Counted from the first letter of the stretch, positions 16,450 to 26,180 are shown. The stretch: DNA of 56,946 nucleotides from an uncultured Ruminococcus sp. (GCA_902800795.1 CADCFQ010000019.1:1-56946), one strand, 5' to 3'. Notes: generated by a model not told the origin, from the letters alone. Numbers and translations: made by a program.

Positions 16450-17672
16450 AACGATTTGACAGACTGACAGTTGTTTTTGTTCTGCTGACAGCGGCGGTGT
16501 TTGCGGCGGTGAATATCTTCCTTGTGAAGACAGACCTCGGCGAGGACAAAAGCTATCGTGTGGAGATAAACAGGATAGTAAAACAGCTGGAACAGGGCGA
16601 AAAGCCCGATGCTGATGACTTTGAACAGGTGACACAGATAAGGGAGTATGACGGCGCCGGGGACTTTTATAAGGCGGACTCGGAGTATGTGATAGTCGAA
16701 GCCTCCGGAAGCCTGTGGCGCATAAGCTATGAGCAGAAAAAGACCTCGAAGACAGGGGTCTATGTCTCGGTGAATATCGGGCTGGGGGCGCTGACGCTGA
16801 TGCTCCTGGCGGTGATGCTTTACACCCGCAGGAGTGTTATCAGACCGTTCCAGAAACTCAAAGACTATCCGGTGGAGCTTTCAAAGGGCAACCTTACGGA
16901 GCCGCTCAAAGAGAACCGTTCAAAAAACTTCGGGCGGTTCATCTGGGGGCTGGATATGCTTCGCAATAAGCTTGAGGACAACCGCAAACGGGAGTATGAG
17001 CACGCAAGAAAAGAAAAGACCATGCTCTTGTCCCTCTCCCACGACATAAAGACTCCGCTGGCGGCTATCAAGCTTTCGGCACAGGCGCTTTCAAAAGGGA
17101 TATATAAAGACCCCGAAAAGCAGATAAGCACCGCAAAGAGCATAAGCGCAAATGCGGACGAGATAGAAAAATATGTGGGAGAGATAATCCGCAAGACGGA
17201 GAACGACTTTTTGTCTTACGAGATAAGCATAAGCCAGTTTTATCTTTCGCAGACGGTGGATCACCTGAAAGAGTATTACAGCGAGAAGCTCAGTGTTCTT
17301 GGGATCAGGTTTGAGACGGAGAGCTTTACTGACTGTCTTCTGAGCGGAGATCCCGAGCGCCTTACAGAGGTGCTCCAGAACGTAATGGAGAACGCTGTCA
17401 AGTACGGAGACGGCGGGAGCATAAGGCTCAGCTTCGGAGAGGAAGAGAACTTCCGGCTCATCACGGTGACGAACACGGGGTGTACTTTGCCGGAGGAGGA
17501 GCTGGACACGATATTTGACAGCTTCCGCCGGGGTTCCAACGCTGCCGGCAAGGAGGGCAGCGGACTTGGTTTATACATCTGCCGCAGGCTCATGCACGAT
17601 ATGGGCGGAGAGATCTTCGCCGAGATCAGTGGCGGCGACATGGCGATGACGGTGGTGGCCGCCAAAGCATAA
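16446..17672 (+). CDS. sensor histidine kinase
   Basis: A 408-residue membrane kinase. TM1 (about 8-28), an outside domain of about 75 residues, TM2 (about 107-127), a short HAMP-like link, HisKA with phospho-acceptor His199 ('SLSHDIKTPLAAIK') and a HATPase domain with N-box 'NVMENAVKYGDGG', 'DTIFDSFRRG' and 'EGSGLGLYICRRLMHDMGGEI'. The likely start is TTG at 16446: it overlaps the regulator stop as TTGA and has GGGGAGGT (16433-16440) five bases upstream. The longer frame from 16413 would overlap the regulator more and lacks a site. It pairs with the regulator. The outside domain is too large for intramembrane-sensing BceS kinases. Confidence 0.93.
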   Translation: MKRFDRLTVVFVLLTAAVFAAVNIFLVKTDLGEDKSYRVEINRIVKQLEQGEKPDADDFEQVTQIREYDGAGDFYKADSEYVIVEASGSLWRISYEQKKTSKTGVYVSVNIGLGALTLMLLAVMLYTRRSVIRPFQKLKDYPVELSKGNLTEPLKENRSKNFGRFIWGLDMLRNKLEDNRKREYEHARKEKTMLLSLSHDIKTPLAAIKLSAQALSKGIYKDPEKQISTAKSISANADEIEKYVGEIIRKTENDFLSYEISISQFYLSQTVDHLKEYYSEKLSVLGIRFETESFTDCLLSGDPERLTEVLQNVMENAVKYGDGGSIRLSFGEEENFRLITVTNTGCTLPEEELDTIFDSFRRGSNAAGKEGSGLGLYICRRLMHDMGGEIFAEISGGDMAMTVVAAKA

Positions 17673-17689
17673 AGTGGAAAAATCCGCCG

Positions 17690-17803
17690 GAGACAAAAAA
17701 AGCGCACGGCCCGGCCTTGCGCCGGAGACGCTCGAAGAGGGTTGATCCTAAAATAGTCCGGCGGACGCTTTTTTTCGATTCACCCCTGCTGTGCGGCGAG
17801 CAC
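17690..17803. repeat. degenerate multi-hairpin repeat after the kinase gene
   Basis: A short relic of the composite repeat: GCGCACGGCCCGGCCTTGCGCC, GACGCTCGAAGAGGGTTGAT, AATAGTCCGGCGGAC and TTCACCCC, then the reverse TGTGCGGCGAGCAC module (17790-17803). AGCGCACGGCC...GGACGCTTTTTTT might end transcription of the two-component genes. Confidence 0.6.
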
Positions 17804-17834
17804 TGACTCCTTTTGATTTAATAAGAATTTAGTA

Positions 17835-17863
17835 TTTACTTTTTTGTCGAAATATGTTATACT
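17835..17863 (+). promoter_or_regulatory. promoter of the DUF975 gene
   Basis: TTTACT (17835-17840), a 17-base spacer and TATACT (17858-17863) lie about 35 bases upstream of the ATG at 17898. The -35 box is weak (4 of 6). Confidence 0.55.
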
Positions 17864-17897
17864 GACTATATATTTTGTTTTTTGGAACGGAGAACCT

Positions 17898-19838
17898 ATG
17901 GAAAACCATGTGAAAGCGACAGCCATAGACCGTGAGGTCAGGAAAAGCCTGAAAGCTGCCGCTAAGAAAAACCTTAAACTAAATTATATAGCCTGTATCG
18001 CTGTGTGCTTTATTATGCTGTTTATCGCAAGCGAGTATCACGCCACCGTTCAGAATATCTCCGCCTATGACCGTGTGAGAGTTGCGGATATGAAGTACGA
18101 CGCCGAGGATAAGATAGAGATCATTAAAGATATGCTCGAAAACGGCCTGACCGCCGAGGAGGCAAACAAAAAATGGCACGTCAATGACGTGTCCGCCGTC
18201 AAGCGCTGGCATGACCTCTTCCTCTCGGGAAGACTGGACGCTCTGACCGCTAAGGAGATAACCTTCTTCGCTTCTGCTGGCGATACCTCGAATATCGACA
18301 TAACCCTCAACGCTCTGGGGCTAGATAAGACCGCCAGACAGAAAGCCAAGATGTATCTGGACAAGAACGCCCTCAACTTTGTGAGCCTGTCTTCGGCCTA
18401 TTTCGACATCGTCACCAAGAACCACTCCTACAAGTTCTCGCTTGCCAATGTTTTCTCGGGAATGGCAAAGGGGCGCTCGCCGAGAGCCGTGTTCAATTCG
18501 TTACTATATGCGATGTTCACGTTCTTCTTTACTATGCTGGTCATCAATATACTGATAGTCAGCGAAAGACGCTTTTTCTTAGAAAACCGCACCTATCACG
18601 GGACACGCTCGGGAAGGCTGGGCTTTTTGCTCAGGGAGCGCACCTTCAAGCCTGCAAAAACTATGCTTCTGAAGGATATCTATTTCACCCTGTGGGCGAT
18701 GACACTTGTGATGATACCCGTGAAGATCTATGACTATATGTTTGTACCCTACATCCTTGCCGAGAACCCGAACATCGGCTCACGCAAGGCGATAAAGCTC
18801 TCCCGTGATATGATAAAGGGTCACCGCATGGAAATGTTCAGGCTCGACCTTTCGATGATGGGTTGGTATTTCCTGACGAGCATATCCTTCGGCTTTGTGG
18901 GAGTGTTCTATGTAAACCCCTACGTTACCGCACTTAACACCGAGGCTTATTTCTTCCTGCGCCGCCTTGCTATCGAGAACGGTATGGAGGGGAGCGAGGA
19001 GTTCAACGACTGCCTGCTTGACCTTGACCTTTACGAGCAGCAGATAATAGACGGTTCAAAGGGCTCTGTATGCGATATCGCCCTGATAGCGCCCGTTCAT
19101 CCCGTTATGGACGATATGGAGGGCGAAAAGGAGCTGTCCCTGGAGGACCTGAGAGCCTGCAGGCAGTATCCCGGCCTTCGCCACGAAGCGCCGTCCCATT
19201 ACAGCCGCTTTGCAAACAAGACTATCAGGCACCGTGACTATCACCGCAAATACGATATCTGGGCATACATAGGGATGTTCTTCACATTCTCGATCTTCGG
19301 CTTTATCTGGGAGGTGGCTATCCACTTCATCGAGGACGGCATCCTTGTCAACAGGGGTACCCTCTTCGGGCCGTGGCTGCCTATCTACGGCGTTGGCGGC
19401 TGCCTTGCGGTGATGCTTTTAAAGCGCTTTATCGACAAGCCTGTGCTCACCTTTGTGATAGTGTTCTTCGGATGTTCGGTGCTTGAATTCTGCACAGCCC
19501 TTTACCTTGACAAGGTGAAGCACATAAAATACTGGAACTACACAGGATATTTCGGGAATATCGACGGCAAGGTCTGTGTCGAGGGCGCTATGGTGTTCGG
19601 CTTTGCTGCCTGTGCAACTATCTACATCCTGGGGCCGCTGGTGGACGATATCCTCAAAAGGATGAAACCGGCCATAAAGGTGGCGCTGTGTACGACTCTT
19701 TCGGTGATGTTCATTCTTGACCTTGTCTACACCAACTTCAACCCCAACGAGGGCGAGGGGATAACCGACTATTCTTCCGTGACAGTTTATCAGGATCAGC
19801 AGGATAACGGAGGTGTTATCTTTGAACAGTCTGACTGA
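17898..19838 (+). CDS. DUF975 / CmpB-type membrane protein fusion
   Basis: A 646-residue multi-span protein. The N-terminal half matches DUF975 proteins ('NPNIGSRKAIKLSRDMIKGH', about 288-307, then hydrophobic segments). The C-terminal half matches the putative ABC-transporter type IV/CmpB family (PF06541): 'FGFIWEVAIHFI', 'GTLFGPWLPIYGVGG', 'YWNYTGYFGNIDGKVCVEGA'. The two families are normally separate. Between the first two N-terminal helices there is a soluble insert (about 50-150) with helix-turn-helix-like text ('GLTAEEANKKWHVNDVSAVK'). An earlier ATG at 17844 lies at the promoter; the ATG at 17898 has ACGGAGAA. The next gene overlaps its end by 17 bases. Function unknown. Confidence 0.8.
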   Translation: MENHVKATAIDREVRKSLKAAAKKNLKLNYIACIAVCFIMLFIASEYHATVQNISAYDRVRVADMKYDAEDKIEIIKDMLENGLTAEEANKKWHVNDVSAVKRWHDLFLSGRLDALTAKEITFFASAGDTSNIDITLNALGLDKTARQKAKMYLDKNALNFVSLSSAYFDIVTKNHSYKFSLANVFSGMAKGRSPRAVFNSLLYAMFTFFFTMLVINILIVSERRFFLENRTYHGTRSGRLGFLLRERTFKPAKTMLLKDIYFTLWAMTLVMIPVKIYDYMFVPYILAENPNIGSRKAIKLSRDMIKGHRMEMFRLDLSMMGWYFLTSISFGFVGVFYVNPYVTALNTEAYFFLRRLAIENGMEGSEEFNDCLLDLDLYEQQIIDGSKGSVCDIALIAPVHPVMDDMEGEKELSLEDLRACRQYPGLRHEAPSHYSRFANKTIRHRDYHRKYDIWAYIGMFFTFSIFGFIWEVAIHFIEDGILVNRGTLFGPWLPIYGVGGCLAVMLLKRFIDKPVLTFVIVFFGCSVLEFCTALYLDKVKHIKYWNYTGYFGNIDGKVCVEGAMVFGFAACATIYILGPLVDDILKRMKPAIKVALCTTLSVMFILDLVYTNFNPNEGEGITDYSSVTVYQDQQDNGGVIFEQSD

Positions 19839-20502
19839 CAGGCTATTTGAGCTCGGGGAGGTGGACTTTGCGGACTTTACCGCAAGGACTATACCGAATG
19901 TTGAGAGAGAGCTTTTTATCGGTGTGCGCACACCGGCGATAAGAGCCCTTGCAAAGGAACTTAGCGGCACGGCGCAGGCTGATGACTTTATCTCTCAGTT
20001 GCCCCACAGGTATTTTGAGGAGAACCAGCTCCATTCCCTTATTATTTCCCGGGAAAAGGACTTTGAGCGGAGCATCGCTCTTATCAATGCTTTCCTGCCC
20101 TATGTCGATAACTGGGCGACCTGCGACCAGCTCTGCCCCGTCAGCTTTTCAAAGAACAAGGAAAGGCTTGTCCCCGTTGTCTTCGGCTGGCTGGAGAGCG
20201 AGCACCTTTATACAAGGCGCTTCGGAGTAAAGACCCTGATGAACTTCTTCCTCGACAGCGACTTTGACAGCCGCTATCCTGAAGCGGTGGCAAAGCTTTG
20301 CTGCGGCGAGTATTATATGAACATGATGATAGCCTGGTACTTTGCCACAGCTCTGGCAAAGCAGTTTGACGCTGTCATCCCGTTTATCACCGATCAGCGC
20401 CTGAGCGTCTGGGTCCACAACAAGACTATCCAGAAGTGTGTGGAGAGCAGGCGCATAACGGACGAGCAGAAGGAGCTTCTCAGAACGCTCAGGATAAAAT
20501 AG
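19822..20502 (+). CDS. DNA alkylation repair protein (AlkD-like HEAT repeat)
   Basis: A 226-residue protein matching the AlkC/AlkD-type DNA glycosylase superfamily: helical HEAT-like repeats, 'GVRTPAIRALAKEL', 'NWATCDQLCP' (the Trp and Asp used for lesion and backbone contacts) and 'RRFGVKTLMNFFLD'. These enzymes remove bulky or cationic N3/N7 alkyl purines. GTG at 19813 would overlap its own ribosome site, so TTG at 19822, eight bases after GGAGG (19809-19813), is the likely start. It overlaps the preceding gene by 17 bases and is probably co-transcribed. A strong terminator follows. Confidence 0.88.
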   Translation: MNSLTDRLFELGEVDFADFTARTIPNVERELFIGVRTPAIRALAKELSGTAQADDFISQLPHRYFEENQLHSLIISREKDFERSIALINAFLPYVDNWATCDQLCPVSFSKNKERLVPVVFGWLESEHLYTRRFGVKTLMNFFLDSDFDSRYPEAVAKLCCGEYYMNMMIAWYFATALAKQFDAVIPFITDQRLSVWVHNKTIQKCVESRRITDEQKELLRTLRIK

Positions 20503-20543
20503 GATATAATAATTACACGGCAGAGAAAAAACAACAAACTGAA

Positions 20544-20584
20544 AACGTCCGCAGGAGCGATAACCTGCGGACGTTCTCTTTATT
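20544..20584 (+). terminator. rho-independent terminator after the alkD-like gene
   Basis: AACGTCCGCAGG, an eight-base loop and CCTGCGGACGTT, then CTCTTTATTT. Confidence 0.85.
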
Positions 20585-20640
20585 TAAGGTCGGGGATCAT
20601 GTATTCAATATTCGTTATTCATTAAGCGGTGAAGCCACAA

Positions 20641-22038
20641 CTATATCTGCATATCTCTGCCGCCGTGGCCGCCGGGACCTCCGCCCATATCGCCGCCCAT
20701 ATCGCCGCCGAAGCCGCCCATTCCGCCGCCCATCATTGCGGGCTGAGGAATGGAGTCGACCTGAGTGCCGTTGATGATGATAGTGCCGCCTGTGTAGGAC
20801 GCATTGCCGTCGTAGTCAAAGGACTCGCTGGGGCCCTGCTCGGGGTAGTTGAGGTTTATCGTTCCGCCCGAAATGCTTACGCTTCCGTTAGCGTCGATGC
20901 AGTCAACATCTCCGCCGCTCATTGTGATGTTGAGCTCGCCGCCTGTTATCTCAACGAACACATCAAGTCCCGATACCTTGCTCGATGCGTTGAGTCCGTC
21001 GTCGGATGCACTGATGTTTATCGTGCCGCCGTTTATCTGAATCTGTGTAGCCTCGATGCCCTCTGCGGCGCTGATGTCAAAGGTGCCGCCGTCTATCTGT
21101 ACAAACGTCGCAGCCTGTATGCCGTCGCTGCCTGCCTGGATGTTGAAGCTGCCGCCTGCTATATAGATATAGCCGACAGTGCTGTCCTCATCGTTTGCAC
21201 AGTGGAGGCCGTCCTTCGAGGTGTTCACGGTGAACGTTCCGCCGTTTATCAGGAGCGAGTCGTTCGCTTCAAATGCGTCTAGCGCACAGCTGATAGTGTA
21301 GGTGCCGCCTGTTATCTTCATATCGTCGTGGCCGGAGATACCGTTGCCGTTTGCCGAGGTGACATTAAGTGTGCCCTCGCCGTTGAGAACGATATCGTCC
21401 TTAGAGAAGATGACCGCATCGGTGTTGGTGTCGCCGTCGGCTGTGAACTGGCCTGTTACGCTGAGGTTATTCTCGGTGCCGGAAACTGTGGTGACGAACA
21501 CCTTGTCGGCATTTACAACATAGATAGCAGGGAAGTCGCTGTTGGTGATATCAACGCCGTTAAGAACTATCTGCACCTTGGCTTCGTCATCGGTTTCTAC
21601 CTTGATGGTAAAGTTCTCTGCCGAGCCGCTTACGACATAGACACCGGCTTCGGTTATCTCAAGGGTCTTGCCGTCCTCGGCGGTTATCTCCACAGCGTCG
21701 GTCAGGTCAGCGGTCTGCTTGAGATCTCTCTTCGAGAAAAGACCGTCATCGCTCTCGCTGTCGTCATCCTTCTCGTCAGATGCGTTCTCTGCCGGGACTT
21801 CCTCGGCTTCGGCCTTTGTGGTGGCAGCCGTGGTGGTGGTGGTTGCGGCAGTGGTCTCCGAAACGGAGGACTCCTCGCTGCTGTCGTTATCTGTCACCTG
21901 GGAGATAAGGCTCTGACCGGAGGTCGCGGATGAAGCAGTTTCGGATGCGGAAGAGCTGCCGGATGTCTGTCCGCAGCCTGCGAGCATCATTGTAACTGCC
22001 ATTGCTGCTATGATAAGGTTCATCTTAGTGTTTTTCAT
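20641..22038 (-). CDS. lipoprotein, Cthe_2159-like carbohydrate-binding beta-helix
   Basis: A 465-residue lipoprotein with lipobox LAG-Cys22, a Ser/Thr/Glu-rich linker (about 23-95) and a right-handed beta-helix made of many 'ITGGTYTI', 'INGGTFTVN', 'IQINGGTINISA' turns. This matches the DUF4353/Cthe_2159 family, known to bind acidic plant polysaccharide or cellulose. The C-terminus is Gly/Met-rich ('GGGMGGFGGDMGGDMGGG', about 435-452), probably flexible. Ribosome site GAGAGGAT. The gene fits an organism living on plant cell walls; it may hold substrate at the cell surface. Catalytic residues are not evident. Confidence 0.86.
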   Translation of the reverse strand: MKNTKMNLIIAAMAVTMMLAGCGQTSGSSSASETASSATSGQSLISQVTDNDSSEESSVSETTAATTTTTAATTKAEAEEVPAENASDEKDDDSESDDGLFSKRDLKQTADLTDAVEITAEDGKTLEITEAGVYVVSGSAENFTIKVETDDEAKVQIVLNGVDITNSDFPAIYVVNADKVFVTTVSGTENNLSVTGQFTADGDTNTDAVIFSKDDIVLNGEGTLNVTSANGNGISGHDDMKITGGTYTISCALDAFEANDSLLINGGTFTVNTSKDGLHCANDEDSTVGYIYIAGGSFNIQAGSDGIQAATFVQIDGGTFDISAAEGIEATQIQINGGTINISASDDGLNASSKVSGLDVFVEITGGELNITMSGGDVDCIDANGSVSISGGTINLNYPEQGPSESFDYDGNASYTGGTIIINGTQVDSIPQPAMMGGGMGGFGGDMGGDMGGGPGGHGGRDMQI

Positions 22039-22191
22039 AATTTTATCCTCTCTTTCATTTGTTTTGTTGTGCTTAGTATAACCCCCTTACCTAAAATGTG
22101 CTTTAAAGATTGTTGAAAATAATGTGAAAACCTTCTGCCTGCTAATAAGGCGGGTATCTCTGCCGCAGATGGTTTAAGAAAGGACTTCCGG

Positions 22192-22240
22192 GCGAAAAAT
22201 GATACCTCACCCCGAAGGGGGGTGAGGTATCATTTTTCGC
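22192..22240 (-). terminator. bidirectional terminator hairpin
   Basis: GCGAAAAATGATACCTCACC on one arm pairs perfectly with GGTGAGGTATCATTTTTCGC on the other around a CCCGAAGGGG apex. On the minus strand it ends the 22893-22300 gene. The inner part resembles the hairpin at 26733-26773. Confidence 0.85.
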
Positions 22241-22299
22241 ACTTTGCGCCGCTGCGAAGCAGTAGCGCAAAAGATAAGCTCTATTTGTTTTGAAAGTCT

Positions 22300-22893
22300 T
22301 TACCCAAAGTCTTTCTTTACAGCTATGTGTATCTTGCTCCTGATGATGCCCACGGTCACGTCATCGGCAAGGTTTGCGAGAATGGACTTTTCAAGCTCGT
22401 CCCAGCTCTCCTTTGCCGCCGCAGGCTCTGCGTCAAGTCCGCTGCGGTAGTCGCTGAGCGACCATATCCTGTCCTCGTCATAGTCCGCAGCTCCCATTTT
22501 CATAGCGCCGTAGGGGTCGTCCTTTGCAAGCTTCGCACGGTTTTTGAGCATATACTCGATACCCACAGTGAGCTTGCCGAGTATGCCCTTGGCGGCATCG
22601 TTCTTGCCCGATTTTGCCACCGACAGTATCTTGTCGATGTCGTATTCTACCTTGTCCTTCGGGGCAACGCACAGGTGCAGCTCATACCTGCTGCCCTCGT
22701 TCTCTATCCAGAAGCTGCCGTCTCCGTAGATAAGAAGCGGCGGCAGCATACAGATAAGCTCCTCCGAAAGGAGCCTGAGCCTTCTTGCAGCCCTGGGGTC
22801 GAGCTCGTTGAAATCTGCGACCTTCTGAGCCACCTCGGGGATAGCTTTGAAGTCGGTCGAAAACTGCTGGAGCGGATAAGTGTCTGATCTCAT
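22300..22893 (-). CDS. uncharacterised protein, possible anti-sigma/HATPase-like fold
   Basis: A 197-residue soluble protein. 'RRLRLLSEELICMLPPLLIYGDGSFWIENEGSRYELHLCVAP' (about 38-79) loosely resembles the first helix and strand pair of RsbW-like ATP-binding proteins, where 'EEL...' carries the N-box; the later G-boxes are not visible. The rest is helical and charged. The start has GGAGGT at a good distance. It stands alone between a terminator and a 540-base gap. The kinase resemblance is weak; treat as unknown. Confidence 0.7.
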   Translation of the reverse strand: MRSDTYPLQQFSTDFKAIPEVAQKVADFNELDPRAARRLRLLSEELICMLPPLLIYGDGSFWIENEGSRYELHLCVAPKDKVEYDIDKILSVAKSGKNDAAKGILGKLTVGIEYMLKNRAKLAKDDPYGAMKMGAADYDEDRIWSLSDYRSGLDAEPAAAKESWDELEKSILANLADDVTVGIIRSKIHIAVKKDFG

Positions 22894-23265
22894 TTTTTTA
22901 CCTCCGTTAATAGCTGTATCATCTCTTTTAGTTTACCACATATATCTCCGCTTGTCAATCACCCTTCGGGTCAGATCCGCACATATCGGTTTTCACTGCT
23001 ATATCTGCAACTGCCGCTGTGCGGAAGCCTTGGGGTGCGGAAAACGGGTATTCTCCGCCGAAATTTTATGGTCATACACTTGACACACCAATTAAGTTGC
23101 CTTAGATAATGGGGTTCGGGGCGAAGCCCCGATGGGTCGGTAACGAGGGCGAAGCCCTCCCCCATATTCTCCCGAGCTCGCTGTGAGCGAATGCTCACGG
23201 ACGAGCGAGGGCTTGGGGGCAAAGCACGAAAAAGCCGGGCGTGAACTATATTAACAAAATATACC
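22894..23265. other. gene-free stretch before valS
   Basis: No gene recognised. It contains GGGGCGAAGCCCC (23117-23131), GAGGGCGAAGCCCTCCCCC (23144-23163), and a GAGCTCGC...GCGAGC palindromic run (23173-23207). These are GC-rich hairpins of the same general style as the other intergenic repeats, but not clear copies of the named modules. Confidence 0.55.
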
Positions 23266-23294
23266 TTGACAAGAGGGGCAAAAAGTGAGATAAT
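23266..23294 (+). promoter_or_regulatory. sigma-A promoter of valS
   Basis: Consensus TTGACA (23266-23271), exactly 17 bases, then GATAAT (23289-23294). It would give a leader of about 138 bases. No T-box core sequence is visible in that leader. Confidence 0.85.
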
Positions 23295-23337
23295 ACAAGA
23301 GTATGCAATTTAAAAGACAAAGAAAGGGAATGATCTG

Positions 23338-23382
23338 ATGATTGATAAGGCCTTTCTGCTGTGCCCCGGCGTTCGAGTCTGA
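23338..23382 (+). CDS. possible 14-residue valS leader peptide
   Basis: In the valS mRNA leader, AGAAAGGGA (23321-23329) is eight bases before an ATG that encodes MIDKAFLLCPGVRV and a TGA. Two of the last three residues are Val. The stop lies within a GCGT/ACGC stem followed by a short T-run (23394-23399). This fits a small attenuator-type leader, but one could arise by chance and the stem is weak. Confidence 0.3.
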   Translation: MIDKAFLLCPGVRV

Positions 23383-23438
23383 CGCTCGCATAAGTTTTTA
23401 GGCAGGCAGTTTTTAAAAGTAAGAAAGGAATGTTTAGA

Positions 23439-26060
23439 ATGAAAAAAGAGCTTTCAAAGCTTTACGACCCCTCCTCGGTCGAGGACAGGATCTATAAATA
23501 CTGGATGGACGGCAAGCTTTTCCATGCTGAGCCCGACCCCAAGAAGAAACCTTATTGTATAGTGATCCCCCCTCCGAACATCACAGGCCAGCTCCACATG
23601 GGGCACGCCCTTGACGAGACCCTCCAGGACATCCTTATCCGCTGGAAGAGGATGAGCGGCTACAGCGCACTGTGGCTGCCGGGAACTGACCATGCGGCTA
23701 TCGCTACCGAGGCGAAGATAGTTGAAGCTATGAGAAAAGAGGGCATAACCAAGGAGCAGCTCGGAAGAGAGGGCTTTATGGAGCGTGCCTGGGAGTGGAA
23801 AAAGCAGTACGGCGGCAGGATAGTCGAGCAGCTCAAAAAGCTGGGCTCCTCCTGCGACTGGGACAGAGAGCGCTTCACTATGGACGAGGGCTGCTCAAAA
23901 GCCGTTAAGGAAGTTTTCGTAAAGTATTACGAGAAAGGCCTTATCTACCGTGGCGAGAGGATAATCAACTGGTGCCCCAAGTGTAAGACATCGCTTTCCG
24001 ATGCCGAGGTAACTTATGAGGATCAGGCAGGCCATTTCTGGCACCTCAGATATAAGATCAAGGAAGCCGACGGCTATCTGGAGCTTGCCACCACAAGACC
24101 CGAGACCCTGCTGGGCGATACCGCTGTTGCAGTAAACCCCAAGGACGAGAGGTATAAGGATCTGGTGGGCAAGACAGTTATCCTGCCGATAGTTCACAGG
24201 GAGATCCCTGTTGTTGCCGATGACTATGTTGAGATGGACTTCGGTACCGGCGTTGTTAAGATAACTCCTGCTCACGACCCCAACGACTTTGAGGTCGGTC
24301 TGCGCCACAAGCTCCCTGTTATAAATGTTATGAACGACGATGCTACTATCGTTGACGATTATCCGAAGTATGCGGGAATGGACAGATATGAGGCAAGAAA
24401 GGCGATAGTATCTGACCTCGAAGCCGAGGGTGCGCTTGTGAAGGTAGAGGATCACGAGCACAATGTAGGCACCTGCTACCGCTGCGGCACCACTGTTGAG
24501 CCCAAGGTATCGACACAGTGGTTCGTTAAGATGAAGCCTCTGGCACAGCCTGCTATCGATGCTGTAAAGAATGGCGACACAAAGTTCGTTCCCGAGCGTT
24601 TTGACAAGATATATTTCCACTGGCTGGACAACATCCGTGACTGGTGTATCTCCCGTCAGATCTGGTGGGGCCACCAGATACCTGCGTTCTACTGTGACGA
24701 CTGCGGCGAGATGGTAGTTACCAAGGAAAAAGGCGCTGTCTGCCCCAAGTGCGGCAAGCCCATGAGACAGGACAGCGACACGCTGGATACCTGGTTCTCT
24801 TCGGCGCTGTGGCCGTTCTCCACTCTGGGCTGGCCCGACAAGACCGAGGATCTTGACTACTTCTATCCCACAAACACTCTCGTTACCGGCTATGATATCA
24901 TTTTCTTCTGGGTAATAAGGATGATGTTCTCGGGTCTCGAGAACATGGGCAAGGTGCCCTTTGACACCGTTCTTATCCACGGCCTGGTCAGGGACGCACA
25001 GGGCAGAAAGATGTCCAAGTCCCTCGGAAACGGCATTGATCCTCTGGAGGTCATCGCAAACTACGGCGCTGATGCTCTGAGATTCATGCTGGCAACAGGA
25101 AACGCTCCCGGAAACGATATGAGATTTATCGAGGAGAAGGTAAAGAGCTCCAGAAACTTTGCAAACAAGCTTTGGAACGCTTCACGTTTCATTATGATGA
25201 ACCTGCCCGAGGGCTTCAAGGCTGACAAGCTCCCGGAGAACCTCAGCGTTGAGGACAAGTGGATCGTATCTAAGTTCAACACCCTTGCAAAAGAAGTAAA
25301 TGAGAACCTTGAAAAGTTCGAGTTGGGTATAGCTGTTGCCAAGCTCTATGACTTTATCTGGGACGTTTACTGTGACTGGTATATCGAGCTGACAAAGCCA
25401 AGGATCCAAGCCGGCGGCGAGAGTGCCGAGAACGCACAGACAGTTCTGGTGTTCGTTATGAAGGGTATGCTCAAGCTTCTGCATCCGTTCATGCCTTTTA
25501 TCACCGAGGAGATCTGGCAGGCGCTCGTTGATGACGGCTCTTCGATCATGGTACAGGATTTCCCTGTGTTCGATGAGGCACTGTGCTTTAACGAGGACGA
25601 GGAGACCTTCGAGAAGATTATAGCAGGCATCAGGGCAATAAGAAACTGCCGTGGTGAGATGAACGTTCCGCCCTCCAAGAAGGCAAAGCTGTTCATCGAG
25701 ACCGCAGAACCCAAGGTGTTCGCTCTGGGCGAGATGTTCTTCGAGCGCCTTGCTTCCGCTTCTGAGGTCATCATCAGCGAGAAGTTCGACGGCAAGGACT
25801 GCCAGACAGTTGTCACCGATTCGGCAAGGTTCTTCATCCCGCTCTCTGAGATCATCGACACCGACAAGGAGAGAGCAAGGCTTGAAAAGGACAAGCAGAA
25901 GGCGCAGAAGGATATAGATTTCCTCAGCGGCAAGCTGAATAATCCGGGCTTCGTTTCAAAGGCTCCCGAGAAGCTTATCGAGGCCGAGCGTGAGAAGCTG
26001 AAAAAGGCCGAGGAGAAAATGGCTAAGATACTCCAATCTCTTGAAGCACTTGCAAAATAA
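23439..26060 (+). CDS. valS: valyl-tRNA synthetase
   Basis: An 873-residue class I synthetase charging tRNA-Val. HIGH motif '[15 protein letters not shown]' (about 41-55) and KMSKS motif '[11 protein letters not shown]' (about 525) are intact. The editing domain (about 185-340) has '[17 protein letters not shown]'. Two zinc-like Cys sets are visible ('CPKCKTS' and 'CDDC...CPKCGKP'). The C-terminal coiled coil (about 805-873) is Lys/Glu-rich, as is normal for ValS. AAAGGA (23424-23429) favours the ATG at 23439 over 23430. It is a single-gene unit with its own promoter and terminator. Confidence 0.98.
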   Translation: MKKELSKLYDPSSVEDRIYKYWMDGKLFHAEPDPKKKPYCIVIPPPNITGQLHMGHALDETLQDILIRWKRMSGYSALWLPGTDHAAIATEAKIVEAMRKEGITKEQLGREGFMERAWEWKKQYGGRIVEQLKKLGSSCDWDRERFTMDEGCSKAVKEVFVKYYEKGLIYRGERIINWCPKCKTSLSDAEVTYEDQAGHFWHLRYKIKEADGYLELATTRPETLLGDTAVAVNPKDERYKDLVGKTVILPIVHREIPVVADDYVEMDFGTGVVKITPAHDPNDFEVGLRHKLPVINVMNDDATIVDDYPKYAGMDRYEARKAIVSDLEAEGALVKVEDHEHNVGTCYRCGTTVEPKVSTQWFVKMKPLAQPAIDAVKNGDTKFVPERFDKIYFHWLDNIRDWCISRQIWWGHQIPAFYCDDCGEMVVTKEKGAVCPKCGKPMRQDSDTLDTWFSSALWPFSTLGWPDKTEDLDYFYPTNTLVTGYDIIFFWVIRMMFSGLENMGKVPFDTVLIHGLVRDAQGRKMSKSLGNGIDPLEVIANYGADALRFMLATGNAPGNDMRFIEEKVKSSRNFANKLWNASRFIMMNLPEGFKADKLPENLSVEDKWIVSKFNTLAKEVNENLEKFELGIAVAKLYDFIWDVYCDWYIELTKPRIQAGGESAENAQTVLVFVMKGMLKLLHPFMPFITEEIWQALVDDGSSIMVQDFPVFDEALCFNEDEETFEKIIAGIRAIRNCRGEMNVPPSKKAKLFIETAEPKVFALGEMFFERLASASEVIISEKFDGKDCQTVVTDSARFFIPLSEIIDTDKERARLEKDKQKAQKDIDFLSGKLNNPGFVSKAPEKLIEAEREKLKKAEEKMAKILQSLEALAK

Positions 26061-26076
26061 GCAAAATAAGAATGTT

Positions 26077-26121
26077 AAGGGCACCCTAGTCAGAAAACTG
26101 ACGGGAGTGCCCTTTTGTTTT
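26077..26121 (+). terminator. valS terminator
   Basis: AAGGGCAC/GTGCCCTT outer stem with a TCAG/CTGA inner stem and a TTTTGTTTT tail. Confidence 0.85.
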
Positions 26122-26180
26122 GAGTGAAAAAGAGAACAGAAAAGGTTTGGCTGTGCGACGTTTTTACATCACCGGAGGGC

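Noticed and set aside
20629..21282. 217-codon plus-strand frame opposite the beta-helix lipoprotein
   Set aside because: Mirror of the repetitive Gly/Ile/Thr codons of the real gene; no ribosome site.
23368..23395. tRNA-like GTTCGAGTC string in the valS leader
   Set aside because: The flanking bases do not form a T-stem and no acceptor or anticodon arms are found.
23895..24980. 361-codon frame antisense to valS
   Set aside because: Shadow of a biased, essential gene on the other strand; no promoter or ribosome site.
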